Source of the DNA: Actinophytocola sp044466355
GTDB lineage: Bacteria; Actinomycetota; Actinomycetes; Mycobacteriales; Pseudonocardiaceae
Direction: 5' to 3'
Length of the DNA stretch: 64,000 nt
NCBI RefSeq assembly: GCF_044466355.1
Contig: NZ_JBITMQ010000006.1
Span: 1-64,000 of the forward strand
The notes under the pieces were generated by a model. That model saw nothing but the letters and a program-made list of their open reading frames with translations. It did not search any database and had not been told where the DNA came from. The translations under genes and the position numbers were made by a program. Below are positions 48,076-57,263 of the stretch, piece by piece. How positions within the stretch are numbered: position 1 is the first letter of the stretch; each line of letters starts with the position of its first letter.

Positions 48076-50496
48076 ATGGCTGAGGAACGCCTGCTGCACA
48101 TGATCGGCAACGCCCACATCGACCCGGTGTGGCTGTGGCAGTGGCCGGAGGGGTACCAGGAGGTGCGCGCCACCTTCGCCTCGGCCATCGACCGGATGGA
48201 GGAGTACCCCGAGTTCGTGTTCACCTGCGACTCCGCGCTGTACCTCGCGTGGGTGGAGGAACACGATCCCGACCTGTTCGCCGCCATCGGCAAGCGGATC
48301 GCCGACGGCCGGTGGCAGCAGCTCGGCGGGTGGTGGATCGAACCCGACTGCAACCTGCCGGGCGGCGAGTCGTTCGTGCGGCAGGCGCTGTACTCCCAGC
48401 GGTACCTGAAGTCGCGCTTCGGCATCACGTCCACGGTCGGCCTCAACGTCGACCCGTTCGGGCACAACGCGTCGCTGCCGCAGGTCCTGCGCAAGTCCGG
48501 AATGGACTCCTACGTGTTCATGCGGCCCGGCCCGCACGAGATGACGCTGCCCGGACCGTACTTCTGGTGGGAGTCACCCGACGGCACGCGCGTGCTGACC
48601 TACCGCATCCCGCACGAGTACTGCAGCTCCGGCACCGATCTCGGCTACCAGATCGACAAGTCGCTCGCCCAGCTGCCCGCCGACGCGCCCGAGCTGATGG
48701 TGTTCTACGGTGTCGGCAACCACGGCGGCGGCCCGACCAGGGCCAACCTCGAGTCGATCCGCCGCCTCGACGCCACCGGCGGGCTGCCCCGGCTGCGGTG
48801 CTCGTCGCCGCGTGACTTCTTCGACCAGCTCGTCGCGTCCGGTGTGGACATTCCGGTGCACGCCGGTGAGCTGCAGCACCACGCCGTCGGCTGCTACTCG
48901 GCGCACTCCGGCGTCAAGCGGTGGAACCGGCGCGCGGAGAACCTGCTGGCCCGCGCGGAGAAGTGGGCGTCGGTCGCCACGGTGCTGTCCGACGTGGCGT
49001 ACCCGGCGGCGGACTTCGAGCGGGCGTGGAAGCTGGTGCTGTTCAACCAGTTCCACGACACGCTCGGCGGGGCCGCCATCGAACCGGCCTACGAGGACAG
49101 CCGCGACCAGTACGGGCACGCCGTCTCGCTGGCCGGTGAGGCGTTCAACCGGTCCGTGCAAACGCTTGCGCGGCGGATCGACATCCGCCAGGAGCCGGAC
49201 ATGACTCCGCTCGTGGTGTTCAACCCGCACCCGTGGCGGCTCGTCGCCGACGTCGAGTTCGAGTTCGGCGGGTTCCCCGCGTTCGGCGCGCGTGCCGTCG
49301 ACGACTCGGGTACCGCCGTCGCCGTGCAGCGCACCCGGTCCAGGGCGACCGTCAACGGGTGGCGCCGACGGCTGGCGCTCGCCGCGGACGTGCCGCCGCT
49401 GGGCTACCGCGTCTACCGGATCCACCCGTCCGGCGACACCGAGGGCGCACCCGGGATCACGGCGACGGACACCCGGCTGGAGAACGACTTCGTCGCGCTC
49501 GAGATCGACCCGGAGACCGGCTGGCTGCGGTCACTGTGCGACAAGGTGTCCGATGTGGACGTCGTATGCGGCGGCTCGCACGGCGTGGTGGTCGACGACC
49601 GGTCCGACACGTGGGGCCACCGGGTGCGTGCGTACGACAAGGTGGCGGGGGTGTTCGCGCCGCGGTCGGTGCGGCTGGTCGAGAACGGGCCCGTTCGCGC
49701 GGTGCTGCGGGTCGTCAGCGAGTACGGGTCGTCCACGCTCACCGAGGAGTACGTGCTCGGCGTCCGCGACCGGCACGTCGAGGTACGTGTCACGCTGGAC
49801 TGGCACGAGAAGCAGAAGCTGTTGAAGCTGCGGTTCCCGACCGTGCTGTCCGCTGTGGACGCCACGTTCGAGATCCCGTACGGGCACCTGGCGCGGCCCG
49901 CGAACGGCAGCGAGGAGGCCGCGCAGGCGTGGGTCGACGTGTCCGGCGAGCTGCCCGGGGGCCGTCGTGCGGGGCTCGCGGTGCTCAACGACGGCAAGTA
50001 CGGGCACGACGTGCTCGGCGGCGACATCGGCGTCACCGCGGTCCGCAGCCCCGTGTACGCGTGGCACGAGCCGAAGGAGCTGGACCCGGACGAGCTGTAC
50101 ACGTTCCAGGACCAGGGCCGCCAGGAGTTCACCATGCGGCTCGTCCCGCACGGCGGCGACTGGCGCGACGCGTCCGTGGTGCGGCTCGCGGCCGAGCTGA
50201 ACCAGCCCGCGTTCCCGCTGATCGAGTCCTATCACGACGGTGACCTGCCGGCGGTCGGGTCGTTCATGTCGGTGTCCGACGGCAGCGTCGTGCCCGCCGT
50301 GCTGAAGGTCGCCGAGGACGGCCCGGACGCGCTGGTGGTGCGTGCCTACGAGACCGCGGGCCGCGCGTGCGAGGCGACGATCGAGGTGCTGGGCCGTCCG
50401 GTGACCGCGTCGTTCGGACCCGCGGAGATCAAGACGTTCCTGGTGCCGCGCGACGGGGAGGCGCCCGTGGCCGAGACGGACATGATCGAGTGGTGA
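48076..50496 (+). CDS. GH38 alpha-mannosidase-type glycosidase
   Basis: The 806-residue protein has the GH38 zinc-binding start MIGNAHIDPVWLWQWPEG, the nucleophile Asp in GLNVDPFGHNASLP near residue 126, and the middle domain with LFNQFHDTLGG. C-terminal beta domains follow, including LTEEYVLGVRDRHVEVRVTLDWHE. No signal peptide, so it acts on imported substrate. GH38 includes alpha-mannosidases and mannosylglycerate hydrolases; the sugar acid option is interesting given the kinases nearby. ATG 48076 is 5 bp after the isomerase stop. Confidence 0.9.
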   Translation: MAEERLLHMIGNAHIDPVWLWQWPEGYQEVRATFASAIDRMEEYPEFVFTCDSALYLAWVEEHDPDLFAAIGKRIADGRWQQLGGWWIEPDCNLPGGESFVRQALYSQRYLKSRFGITSTVGLNVDPFGHNASLPQVLRKSGMDSYVFMRPGPHEMTLPGPYFWWESPDGTRVLTYRIPHEYCSSGTDLGYQIDKSLAQLPADAPELMVFYGVGNHGGGPTRANLESIRRLDATGGLPRLRCSSPRDFFDQLVASGVDIPVHAGELQHHAVGCYSAHSGVKRWNRRAENLLARAEKWASVATVLSDVAYPAADFERAWKLVLFNQFHDTLGGAAIEPAYEDSRDQYGHAVSLAGEAFNRSVQTLARRIDIRQEPDMTPLVVFNPHPWRLVADVEFEFGGFPAFGARAVDDSGTAVAVQRTRSRATVNGWRRRLALAADVPPLGYRVYRIHPSGDTEGAPGITATDTRLENDFVALEIDPETGWLRSLCDKVSDVDVVCGGSHGVVVDDRSDTWGHRVRAYDKVAGVFAPRSVRLVENGPVRAVLRVVSEYGSSTLTEEYVLGVRDRHVEVRVTLDWHEKQKLLKLRFPTVLSAVDATFEIPYGHLARPANGSEEAAQAWVDVSGELPGGRRAGLAVLNDGKYGHDVLGGDIGVTAVRSPVYAWHEPKELDPDELYTFQDQGRQEFTMRLVPHGGDWRDASVVRLAAELNQPAFPLIESYHDGDLPAVGSFMSVSDGSVVPAVLKVAEDGPDALVVRAYETAGRACEATIEVLGRPVTASFGPAEIKTFLVPRDGEAPVAETDMIEW

Positions 50497-52292
50497 CCCC
50501 GCCGTTCACCGTCACGGTGCTGGGCCCGGCGGAGGGGCTGGCCGTCGAGCAGGACGTGACGCCGCACGACGGCGGCCGGTTCGCGGTGCGGTTGACCGTG
50601 ACCGCCGCGTCGGCCGTCACCGCCGGTCTGCGGGTGTCGCTGCGGCTCGGGCGCTCCGATGACCCCGGCTGGCTCGTGCCGGGCGTGTTCTACGGGGAGA
50701 ACCGGGTCGACGGGTGCCGGGTGCGGTACCCGAGGTTCACCGTGGACAGTCCGAACGCGACGGAGCTGGAGTCGGACACGTGGTCGTTCCGCGCCGACCG
50801 GTGCGCGACGCCCGCGGTGTTCGCGTGGGACGCCGACGGCGGCGCCGCGCTCGTCACCGGCGAGTGGTCGCCGCTCGGGCAGGCCGGTGTCGGGTTCGCC
50901 GTCGAGGACGGCCGCCCCGAGCTGCGGCTGCACTTCCCGTACCGGGAGGAGCCGGTGGTGTACGACGGCACGCCGGTGCCACACCCACCGGACCTGCCGT
51001 CCCACACGTGGGAACCGGGTGAGCAGGCCGTCCTCGAATTCGACGTCTACGTGCTCGGCCCCGACCGGCACTCCTACACCGACGTGCTGCGCGACGTGCA
51101 CCGCCGGACCGCGGCACGCGACCTCGACACGGTGCCGTGGGTGACGCTCGCCGAGGCGGCCGACCTGACGGCGTGGGGCCTGTACCGGTGGCACTACCGC
51201 GAGGAGGACGCGGTCCTGCTGGAGACCGCGGCGTTCGACCGGCACGCGCTGGGGGAACGCGGCGACCGGCAGGCCATGCACGTGTCGTGGATCAGCGGCG
51301 TCCCGTACGCGTACGCGTTGCTGCGCCACGGCCGCCGCGTCGGCGACCGGACCTATGTGGACGCGGCGAGCGCGGTGCTGGACAACATCACCGCGAACCT
51401 CACACCGGGGGGCACGTTCTGGGGCCAGTGGACCCGTGAGAACGGCTGGAACGCGGGCTGGACGCCGGACCGGCGACGTGTGCACGCCCGCACGCTCGGC
51501 GAGGCGACGGTGTTCCTGCAGCGTGCCGTGGCGCTGGGCCGGGCACCGCGGTTGTGGACCGACGCCGTGCGGTCCAACCTGGACGTCGCGTGCGCGGGCC
51601 AGGACACCGACGGCTCACTGGGCTCCGGGTACGACGTGGAGACCGGCGAGGTGGTCGACCGCTTCGGCACGAGCGGCCTGGCGTGGATCCCGGCGCTGGT
51701 CGCGGATGGTCGCGTGACGGAGGCGCAGCGAGCGGGCCGGTTCTACGCACCGGCCGTGCGGGACGAGTTCCTTTATGGTGCGCCAGAAGACGTCGACCTG
51801 GCACCCACGTCGGAGGACGGGTACCTCGCGATCATGGCGTACGTGTCGCTGTACGAGGCGGACGGTGACCCGGCGTGGCTGGAGCTGGCGTGCCAGGCGG
51901 CGGACTGGACGCTGACGTTCCGGTACACCTACGACGTCGACTTCCCGGCGCACACGCTGCTCGGCGCCTACGAGTTCCGTTCGCGGGGCGCGGACCAGGC
52001 GTCGCCCGCGAACCAGCACCTGCACTCGTACGGGTTGATCTGCCACGCCGAGCTGACGCGTCTCGGCAAGCACACCGGCGACGACTACTACACGCGGTCG
52101 GCGGAGGAGACCCTGGCGTGCTTCCGCCAGTTCGTGGCCCGCGAGGACGGCGACTTCAACGCGTACCGGGGGATGGTGACCGAGCGGTACTACCAGACGG
52201 CCTGCTACCAGCCGAAGGGCATGCTGCTCACGCTGTCGCACGCGTGGTGTGTCGGCGTGCTGCTGCTGGCCTGCGAGGAGAGCCTTGGCTGA
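50493..52292 (+). CDS. Six-hairpin glycosidase-like protein
   Basis: The 599-residue protein has an N-terminal beta-sandwich (about residues 1-205) and a C-terminal helical domain. The helical part (TAWGLYRWHYREEDAVLLETAAFDRH, FWGQWTRENGWNAGW, QDTDGSLGSGYDVETG, LAIMAYVSLYEADGDPAWLELA, NQHLHSYGL) looks like an alpha/alpha six-hairpin barrel as in GH families 88, 105 and 127-like enzymes. I cannot name a family. GTG 50493 overlaps the mannosidase stop (GTGA). No signal peptide. Tight coupling suggests it acts on the same glycoside. Confidence 0.7.
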   Translation: MTPPFTVTVLGPAEGLAVEQDVTPHDGGRFAVRLTVTAASAVTAGLRVSLRLGRSDDPGWLVPGVFYGENRVDGCRVRYPRFTVDSPNATELESDTWSFRADRCATPAVFAWDADGGAALVTGEWSPLGQAGVGFAVEDGRPELRLHFPYREEPVVYDGTPVPHPPDLPSHTWEPGEQAVLEFDVYVLGPDRHSYTDVLRDVHRRTAARDLDTVPWVTLAEAADLTAWGLYRWHYREEDAVLLETAAFDRHALGERGDRQAMHVSWISGVPYAYALLRHGRRVGDRTYVDAASAVLDNITANLTPGGTFWGQWTRENGWNAGWTPDRRRVHARTLGEATVFLQRAVALGRAPRLWTDAVRSNLDVACAGQDTDGSLGSGYDVETGEVVDRFGTSGLAWIPALVADGRVTEAQRAGRFYAPAVRDEFLYGAPEDVDLAPTSEDGYLAIMAYVSLYEADGDPAWLELACQAADWTLTFRYTYDVDFPAHTLLGAYEFRSRGADQASPANQHLHSYGLICHAELTRLGKHTGDDYYTRSAEETLACFRQFVAREDGDFNAYRGMVTERYYQTACYQPKGMLLTLSHAWCVGVLLLACEESLG

Positions 52293-53685
52293 ACTGGTCG
52301 TGTACGGGGCGACCGCCGCCGGTGTGTGCGCGGCGGTCGCCGCGGCCCGGCACGGCGTCGCGGTGACGTTGCTGGAACCGGGCAGGCACGTCGGCGGCAT
52401 GGTGTCCGGCGGTCTCGGCTACACCGACATCGGCGATCCGCGCGTGATCGGCGGCATGGCCGCGGAGTTCCGCGCGGCGGTCGCCGCGCATTACGGCACC
52501 GGCCGGTACGCGGGCCCGGAACCCCGTGTGGCGGAACAGATCTTCACCCGGTGGCTGACCGAGGCGGGCGTGGGCGTGGTCTTCGACGCGGCCCTGCCGG
52601 AGATGTCCGACGCCGCCGTGTACGTGGACGCGAGCTACGAGGGCGACCTGCTGGCGGCGGCGGGCGTGTCGTATCGGGTGGGCCGGGAAAGCCGGTCGCT
52701 GCACGGGGAGTCGTTCGCGGGGCGCACCGAACCGGCGCCGGGCAAGCACCAGTTCGCGCCGTACCTGAACCCGTTCTCCGCGTCCGGCGAGCTGCTGCCG
52801 CTGATCGACCCGGGCGTCGAAGCGCCGGTCGGCGAGGGCGACGGGCGTGTCATGGCGTACGGCTACCGCGTCTGCCTGTCCACAGCGGACGATCGGATCC
52901 CGTTCACCCGCCGCGACGGCTACCGCGAGGAGGAGTGGGAACTCGCGCGCCGCTGGCTGGCGCTGGGCTCGCCCGGCGACGTCGTGGGCCTGGTGCGGAA
53001 CCTCCCGAACGGCAAGTGCGACGGCAACTCCATCGGGCCGCTGTCGCTGAACCTGCTGGACGGCACGCACCAGGACTACCCGACCGCGACCCCGGCGCGA
53101 CGCGCGGAGATCGTGCGCCGCTTCCAGGAGTACACACAGGACTTCCTGTACTTCATGGCCACGCGGGGTGCGCTGGACGGCTGGGGCTGGGCGGCGGACG
53201 AGTTCGACGGTGGGCTGCCGCACCAGCTGTACGTGCGGGAGGCACGCCGAATGGTGGGCGAGTACGTACTGACACAGCACGACCTCGGCCCGGCGCCGCG
53301 GTACGACGCGGTGGCGATGGGTTCCTACCACATGGACATCCGGGAGGTCCGCCGCACGTGGCGCTGGGTGTACGAGCACCCGGACCCGATCCCGTCGGTG
53401 TACAACGAGGGCTACCTGTCGGTTCCGGTACAGCCGTATCAGATCCCGTACCGCTCGCTGGTGCCGCGCTACAGCGAATGCCAGAACCTGCTGGTGCCGG
53501 TGTGCGTGAGCGCGTCCCACCTGGCGTTCAGCTCGGTCCGCATGGAGCCGCAGTACGAGATGCTGGGCCACGCGGCGGGGTTGGCGGCGGTGCAGGCGTT
53601 GAAGAAGGGCGTCGCGGTACAACGGATCGACGTGGCTGAACTACAGGACCGGCTCCGCGACGAGGGACAGGTGCTGGCGCTGTAG
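52285..53685 (+). CDS. FAD-dependent oxidoreductase (FAD_oxidored family)
   Basis: The 466-residue protein starts at TTG 52285, 8 bp inside the previous gene, with GAGGAG at good spacing. It has the FAD-binding start LVVYGATAAGVCAAVAAARHG and GGMVSGGLGYTDIG, and further on ASYEGDLLAAAGV and GHAAGLAAVQALKKG. Members often sit in carbohydrate loci, but their substrates are poorly known. It could oxidise a sugar hydroxyl to a keto group before cleavage (inference). It closes the importer operon; a hairpin separates it from the convergent lacI. Confidence 0.82.
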   Translation: MAELVVYGATAAGVCAAVAAARHGVAVTLLEPGRHVGGMVSGGLGYTDIGDPRVIGGMAAEFRAAVAAHYGTGRYAGPEPRVAEQIFTRWLTEAGVGVVFDAALPEMSDAAVYVDASYEGDLLAAAGVSYRVGRESRSLHGESFAGRTEPAPGKHQFAPYLNPFSASGELLPLIDPGVEAPVGEGDGRVMAYGYRVCLSTADDRIPFTRRDGYREEEWELARRWLALGSPGDVVGLVRNLPNGKCDGNSIGPLSLNLLDGTHQDYPTATPARRAEIVRRFQEYTQDFLYFMATRGALDGWGWAADEFDGGLPHQLYVREARRMVGEYVLTQHDLGPAPRYDAVAMGSYHMDIREVRRTWRWVYEHPDPIPSVYNEGYLSVPVQPYQIPYRSLVPRYSECQNLLVPVCVSASHLAFSSVRMEPQYEMLGHAAGLAAVQALKKGVAVQRIDVAELQDRLRDEGQVLAL

Positions 53686-53699
53686 CGGGCGGCGGCCCG
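53686..53699. terminator. Compact bidirectional hairpin
   Basis: CGGGC and GCCCG flank a GGCG loop and fill exactly the 14 bp between the stop of the FAD oxidoreductase gene and the stop of lacI. It may terminate both converging transcripts. Confidence 0.5.
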
Positions 53700-54734
53700 T
53701 CAGTCCGCGACCACTTTCCGCGTCGACCCCCGGCGCTCGAACGTCGGCGCCAGCCACTCCGTCTTCGGCGGCCCGGTCAACTCACCGGACAACCGGGCCA
53801 GCAACAGCTCCGCCGCCCGCGCCCCCATCGACACCACCGGCTGCGACACCGCCGACACCGCGGGCTGGACCATCGTCATCCACGGCAGATCGTCGAACGC
53901 CACCAGCGACACGTCCCTCGGCACCCGCAACCGCCGCCGCTGCAGCTCCTGCCACACCCCGGAGGCCATCAGGTTGTTCGCCGCGAACACGGCCGTCACG
54001 TCCGGCCGCGCGTCCAGCAACGTCGACAGCGCGCTCGCGGCATCACCGGAGCCGAACCCGACCCGCGCCACCAGCCGCTGGTCGAACCGCACCTTCGCCG
54101 CCCGCAGCGCCGCCTTGTACCCGGCGAGCCGCCCCACGCCGGTGGTCCACTCCAGCTCGTCGATCACGAACGCGATGCGCCGGTGACCGAGGTCGAGCAG
54201 GTGTGACGTGGCGGCTCGCGCCCCCTCCTCGGAGTCGACAAGAACCGCGTCGCACTGGCTCTGTGCCATCTGCCGGTCCACCTCGACGACCCGCACGCCC
54301 TGTGCGGTCAGCTGCGCACCCGCCTCCGGGGTGAGCGGTGTGACGATCGCGCCGGGCACCCGCATCGCCAGGAGCGTGCGGGCGCCCGCCAGTTCGCGGT
54401 CGGCGTCGCCGTCGTCGTTGACCAGCACCATCTGGTAGCCGGCCTCGCCGAGCACCTGCTCGATCCCGGCGGCGAGGTCGGCGTAGAACTGGTTGCGCAG
54501 GTCGGAGATCACCACCCCGACCAGCCTGCTCGTGCGCCGCTTGAGGCTGCGGGCGATGTCGTCCGGCACGTACCCGAGCCGTGCCGCGGCGGCCTCCACC
54601 CGCAGCTTCACCGACGCCGCCGCGTACCCCTGCCCGGTCAGGGCGCGCGACGCGGTCGACGGCGACACCCCGGCGGCCCTGGCGACATCGCCAATGGTCG
54701 CCCGCCGGGGCACCCCGTCGACCTGGTGGTTCAT
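53700..54734 (-). CDS. LacI-family transcriptional regulator of the sugar locus
   Basis: The 344-residue protein has the LacI HTH and hinge (ATIGDVARAAGVSPSTASRALTG, YVPDDIARSLKRR) and a type I periplasmic-binding effector domain (LVGVVISDLRNQFYADLAAGIEQVL, VFAANNLMASGVWQEL, VSLVAFDDLPWM). It is the last gene of the kinase-aldolase-lacI operon, which itself carries an operator, so it is probably autoregulated. ATG 54734 has GAGGGGACGG upstream. It is the only LacI protein in the window and the natural candidate for the TGTGGCAACGTTGCCACA sites. Confidence 0.93.
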   Translation of the reverse strand: MNHQVDGVPRRATIGDVARAAGVSPSTASRALTGQGYAAASVKLRVEAAAARLGYVPDDIARSLKRRTSRLVGVVISDLRNQFYADLAAGIEQVLGEAGYQMVLVNDDGDADRELAGARTLLAMRVPGAIVTPLTPEAGAQLTAQGVRVVEVDRQMAQSQCDAVLVDSEEGARAATSHLLDLGHRRIAFVIDELEWTTGVGRLAGYKAALRAAKVRFDQRLVARVGFGSGDAASALSTLLDARPDVTAVFAANNLMASGVWQELQRRRLRVPRDVSLVAFDDLPWMTMVQPAVSAVSQPVVSMGARAAELLLARLSGELTGPPKTEWLAPTFERRGSTRKVVAD

Positions 54735-54779
54735 GCCGTCCCCTCACAAGCTCCGCTCATGACTGATGGTTCGCTCCGC

Positions 54780-55649
54780 TCACGCCGCGGCCTCCTGCCA
54801 CGGCCGTGCCGAGCTGTCGACCACCTCGGCGAGCCGCTTCAGCCGGTCCACCGCACGCGACCGCAGCAGCGGCGCCGGGTCGGCGAGCGTGTCGCTCCAG
54901 ATGGCCCGCCCGGCGAGAAAACCGGACGCACCCGCGCTGCACGCCGTGCGCACGGCACGCGGGAAGTCCTCGATCGTCACGCCCTGCGACAGCACCACCC
55001 ACGGCACCGGCACCGTCGCCGTGATCCGTTCGCACACGCGTGCCACCTCGGCCTGGTCGCCGAGGCCGCGTCTGGGCACCTGCGCCTTGTACAGCGACGG
55101 CCGCAGCGCACCCAGCTCGGCCGCCGCCTCCAGCTGCAGGCGGTCGAAGTCGTCGTCCGAGGTCGGGCGGACCACGCCCTCGAGAATCGACAGCAGCCCG
55201 GCGTCCGCGCAGCGCCGCACGAACTCCTGGGCCATGGCGAGCCGCTCGTCGCGGTGCTCGTCCGGCCGCCACACCAGCAGCAGCTTCATCGCGACCACGC
55301 CGCGTTCGCGGACGTGCGCCGGCGTGATCGCCTCGTCGAGCGAGGTCTCCACCACCGGCCCGCCTTCCGGCGGGTGCCGGAGCCGGTCCGCGGCGAGGAT
55401 CAGCCCGCACGTCGGCGGCAGCAGCCGTTCGCCGAGCACCTGGTCGAACCCGAACTCCCGGTCGATCAGGAACCCGCTGGCGTACGCGCCGAGCTCGGTG
55501 GCGACCGCGAGCTTGAACTTCGTGATGTCGCTGTCGGGCACCGGTGCGGGGGAGTGCTCCCCGAGCAGCGCGCGCAGGCTCTCACGCTGGTCCATCGCCA
55601 CCATGGCCAGACCACCGGACGGCCGCGCCAACTCGGTCAGGCTTGTCAT
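54780..55649 (-). CDS. LacD/YihT-like class I aldolase
   Basis: The 289-residue protein has the LacD/YihT pattern: GGLAMVAMDQRESLRALLGE at the N-terminus, SGFLIDREFGFD, VVAMKLLLVWRPDEHRDE and SLYKAQVP, whose lysine aligns with the Schiff-base lysine of the family (LKVEVP-like strand). These enzymes cleave ketose 1-phosphates or bisphosphates, such as tagatose 1,6-bisphosphate or sulfofructose 1-phosphate, to DHAP and an aldehyde. The exact substrate is unknown. ATG 55649 overlaps the kinase stop (ATGA), implying kinase then aldolase action. Confidence 0.82.
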   Translation of the reverse strand: MTSLTELARPSGGLAMVAMDQRESLRALLGEHSPAPVPDSDITKFKLAVATELGAYASGFLIDREFGFDQVLGERLLPPTCGLILAADRLRHPPEGGPVVETSLDEAITPAHVRERGVVAMKLLLVWRPDEHRDERLAMAQEFVRRCADAGLLSILEGVVRPTSDDDFDRLQLEAAAELGALRPSLYKAQVPRRGLGDQAEVARVCERITATVPVPWVVLSQGVTIEDFPRAVRTACSAGASGFLAGRAIWSDTLADPAPLLRSRAVDRLKRLAEVVDSSARPWQEAAA

Positions 55650-57031
55650 GCCACCTCCCGTACCCGGGGCAGGAAGCCGCCCCGGTAGATCGCGTCGTAT
55701 CGGTCGGCGAGGAGATCGTCACGGGTCAGGACATCGCTACGCAGGACCGGTGCGGGCAGTCCCGTCGCGACGCCCGCGAGCAGCGCGGCACCCGCACATG
55801 CCGCGTCGGCGGTCGTCGTCGTCCGCACCGGACCCGGCATGACGTGGGCTTTCACCGTCATCCATGCCGCGCCTCTGCTCGGTCCGCCGAGCACGGTCAC
55901 CGTGTGCAACTTGGTGTCCGTGAGCTCGGCGTGGTGCTCAGCGAGCCACCGGGCGTGGTACGACGCGCCTTCGAGCGCGCCGACCAGGACGTCCGGCAGC
56001 CCCTGCCCCGGCGCGAGATCGTGCACCGTGAGTCTTCGGTGCGGATCGGGCGCGGGCGCGCCGAGGCCCTCGAGGTAGGGAAGCACCACGATGCCGGTCG
56101 GTCGCCGGTCGACCGCCTCGGTCGCCTTCTCCAGGCCGGCCACGTCCCCTGCCGGTGACGCGAGCGAGCACAGCCATTCGAGAAGCCGGCCACAGTGCGG
56201 AAAACCGGACACCATGGCCCACCGCGTTCCGTCCGCGGTCCGGTTCCAGGACGTCCCGGTACCGGCCGCGGTGCGGGGGGCCACCCGCTCGGACACCGTC
56301 ACCACCGCCTCTGCCGTTCCCAGAGAGTCCACCACATCTCCCGGCTCACGCGCGCCCGCCGCGTGTGCGGCAACCAGGTGATCGTGGCCCGCCACCACGA
56401 CCGGGGTGCCTACTGGGAGTGGTCCCGCCGCGGCCGACCCGACCTGCTGTTCGGCCAGCTGCCCGGCCCGCACCCCGGCGAGGTCGAGGAGATCGTCGTC
56501 CCACCGGTCCGCCACCTGGTCGTAGGCCCCGGAGCGGCCCGCGAACGTCCGGTGCGCGAGCGGTGTGCCCGCCAGCACCGTGGCAACCAGCTCGGGAATC
56601 CCCACCCACACGCGCATCTCGTCAAGCAGTGCCGGCTGGTGCCGCCGCAACCACAACCACGACGCGAGCGGCGTCCGAGCCGAGACGTGCACACCGGTCC
56701 TGACGAAGATCGCTTCCCGCCCCACGCGCTCGGCCAGCCACCCCGCCTCGCCGGACGCCCGCTTGTCGTGCCACCAGAGCATCGGCCCCATCGGCAGCAG
56801 CTCGTTGTCGAGGGGAAGGCCGCCCTCCGCCACCCCGGTGACTCCGACCGCGTCCGGCGCGCCTGACGTTTCCACGCAAACCCGCAGGTCATCCAGCACC
56901 CCGGCGACAAGGTTCCCGGCGTCCACCGGGGTAGGGCGACGGCGCTCGACCACGGCGGTACCGTCTAAGGTGTAGACGCCGACCTTGCAGTTGGTCGTAC
57001 CGACGTCGACGCCGGCCAGCAGCCCGGACAC
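55646..57031 (-). CDS. FGGY-family carbohydrate kinase
   Basis: The 461-residue protein has the FGGY N-lobe start GLLAGVDVGTTNCKVGVYTLDG, GVTGVAEGGLPLD, WWHDKRASGEAGWL, the hinge VVAGHDHLVAAHAAGA, GTAEAVVTVSE, and TVLGGPSRGAAWMTVKA in the ATP domain. It phosphorylates a ketose or polyol. GTG 57031 is preferred, with GAAGGG upstream. Operator C lies 21 bp before the start. It is the first gene of a three-gene operon running toward the importer genes. Confidence 0.9.
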   Translation of the reverse strand: MSGLLAGVDVGTTNCKVGVYTLDGTAVVERRRPTPVDAGNLVAGVLDDLRVCVETSGAPDAVGVTGVAEGGLPLDNELLPMGPMLWWHDKRASGEAGWLAERVGREAIFVRTGVHVSARTPLASWLWLRRHQPALLDEMRVWVGIPELVATVLAGTPLAHRTFAGRSGAYDQVADRWDDDLLDLAGVRAGQLAEQQVGSAAAGPLPVGTPVVVAGHDHLVAAHAAGAREPGDVVDSLGTAEAVVTVSERVAPRTAAGTGTSWNRTADGTRWAMVSGFPHCGRLLEWLCSLASPAGDVAGLEKATEAVDRRPTGIVVLPYLEGLGAPAPDPHRRLTVHDLAPGQGLPDVLVGALEGASYHARWLAEHHAELTDTKLHTVTVLGGPSRGAAWMTVKAHVMPGPVRTTTTADAACAGAALLAGVATGLPAPVLRSDVLTRDDLLADRYDAIYRGGFLPRVREVA

Positions 57032-57051
57032 GTTTTTCCCTTCCCCAGAGG

Positions 57052-57069
57052 TGTGGCAACGTTGCCACA
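57052..57069 (-). promoter_or_regulatory. LacI-family operator C
   Basis: TGTGGCAACGTTGCCACA is a perfect 18-bp palindrome, identical in core to operator A, 21 bp upstream of the FGGY kinase start. It would repress the kinase-aldolase-lacI operon. Confidence 0.92.
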
Positions 57070-57263
57070 TTCGCGAGCCATCCTCACCACCGGGGTCGCC
57101 AAAGGTCAAGTCAGTCCGAAGTGGATGGTGTCGTTCGTGCCGCCACCGCCCGCTGGTTCACCGCGAGCCGCAGGCACAGATCCCGCAACCGCGTCACGAG
57201 ACACGCACGACCCGCCGATCGCCCGCGTCCACCGCCCGCCGTGCCAGCCCGGTGGATGTCGGA

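Noticed and set aside
38013..53685. N-acetylglucosamine catabolic operon
   Set aside because: A GH84 enzyme is present but there is no NagA deacetylase, NagB deaminase or DasR site in the locus.
54780..57031. Sulfoquinovose (sulfo-EMP) pathway
   Set aside because: The aldolase resembles YihT, but no YihQ-like GH31 sulfoquinovosidase, YihS-like isomerase, PfkB kinase or sulfo-lactaldehyde enzyme is present.
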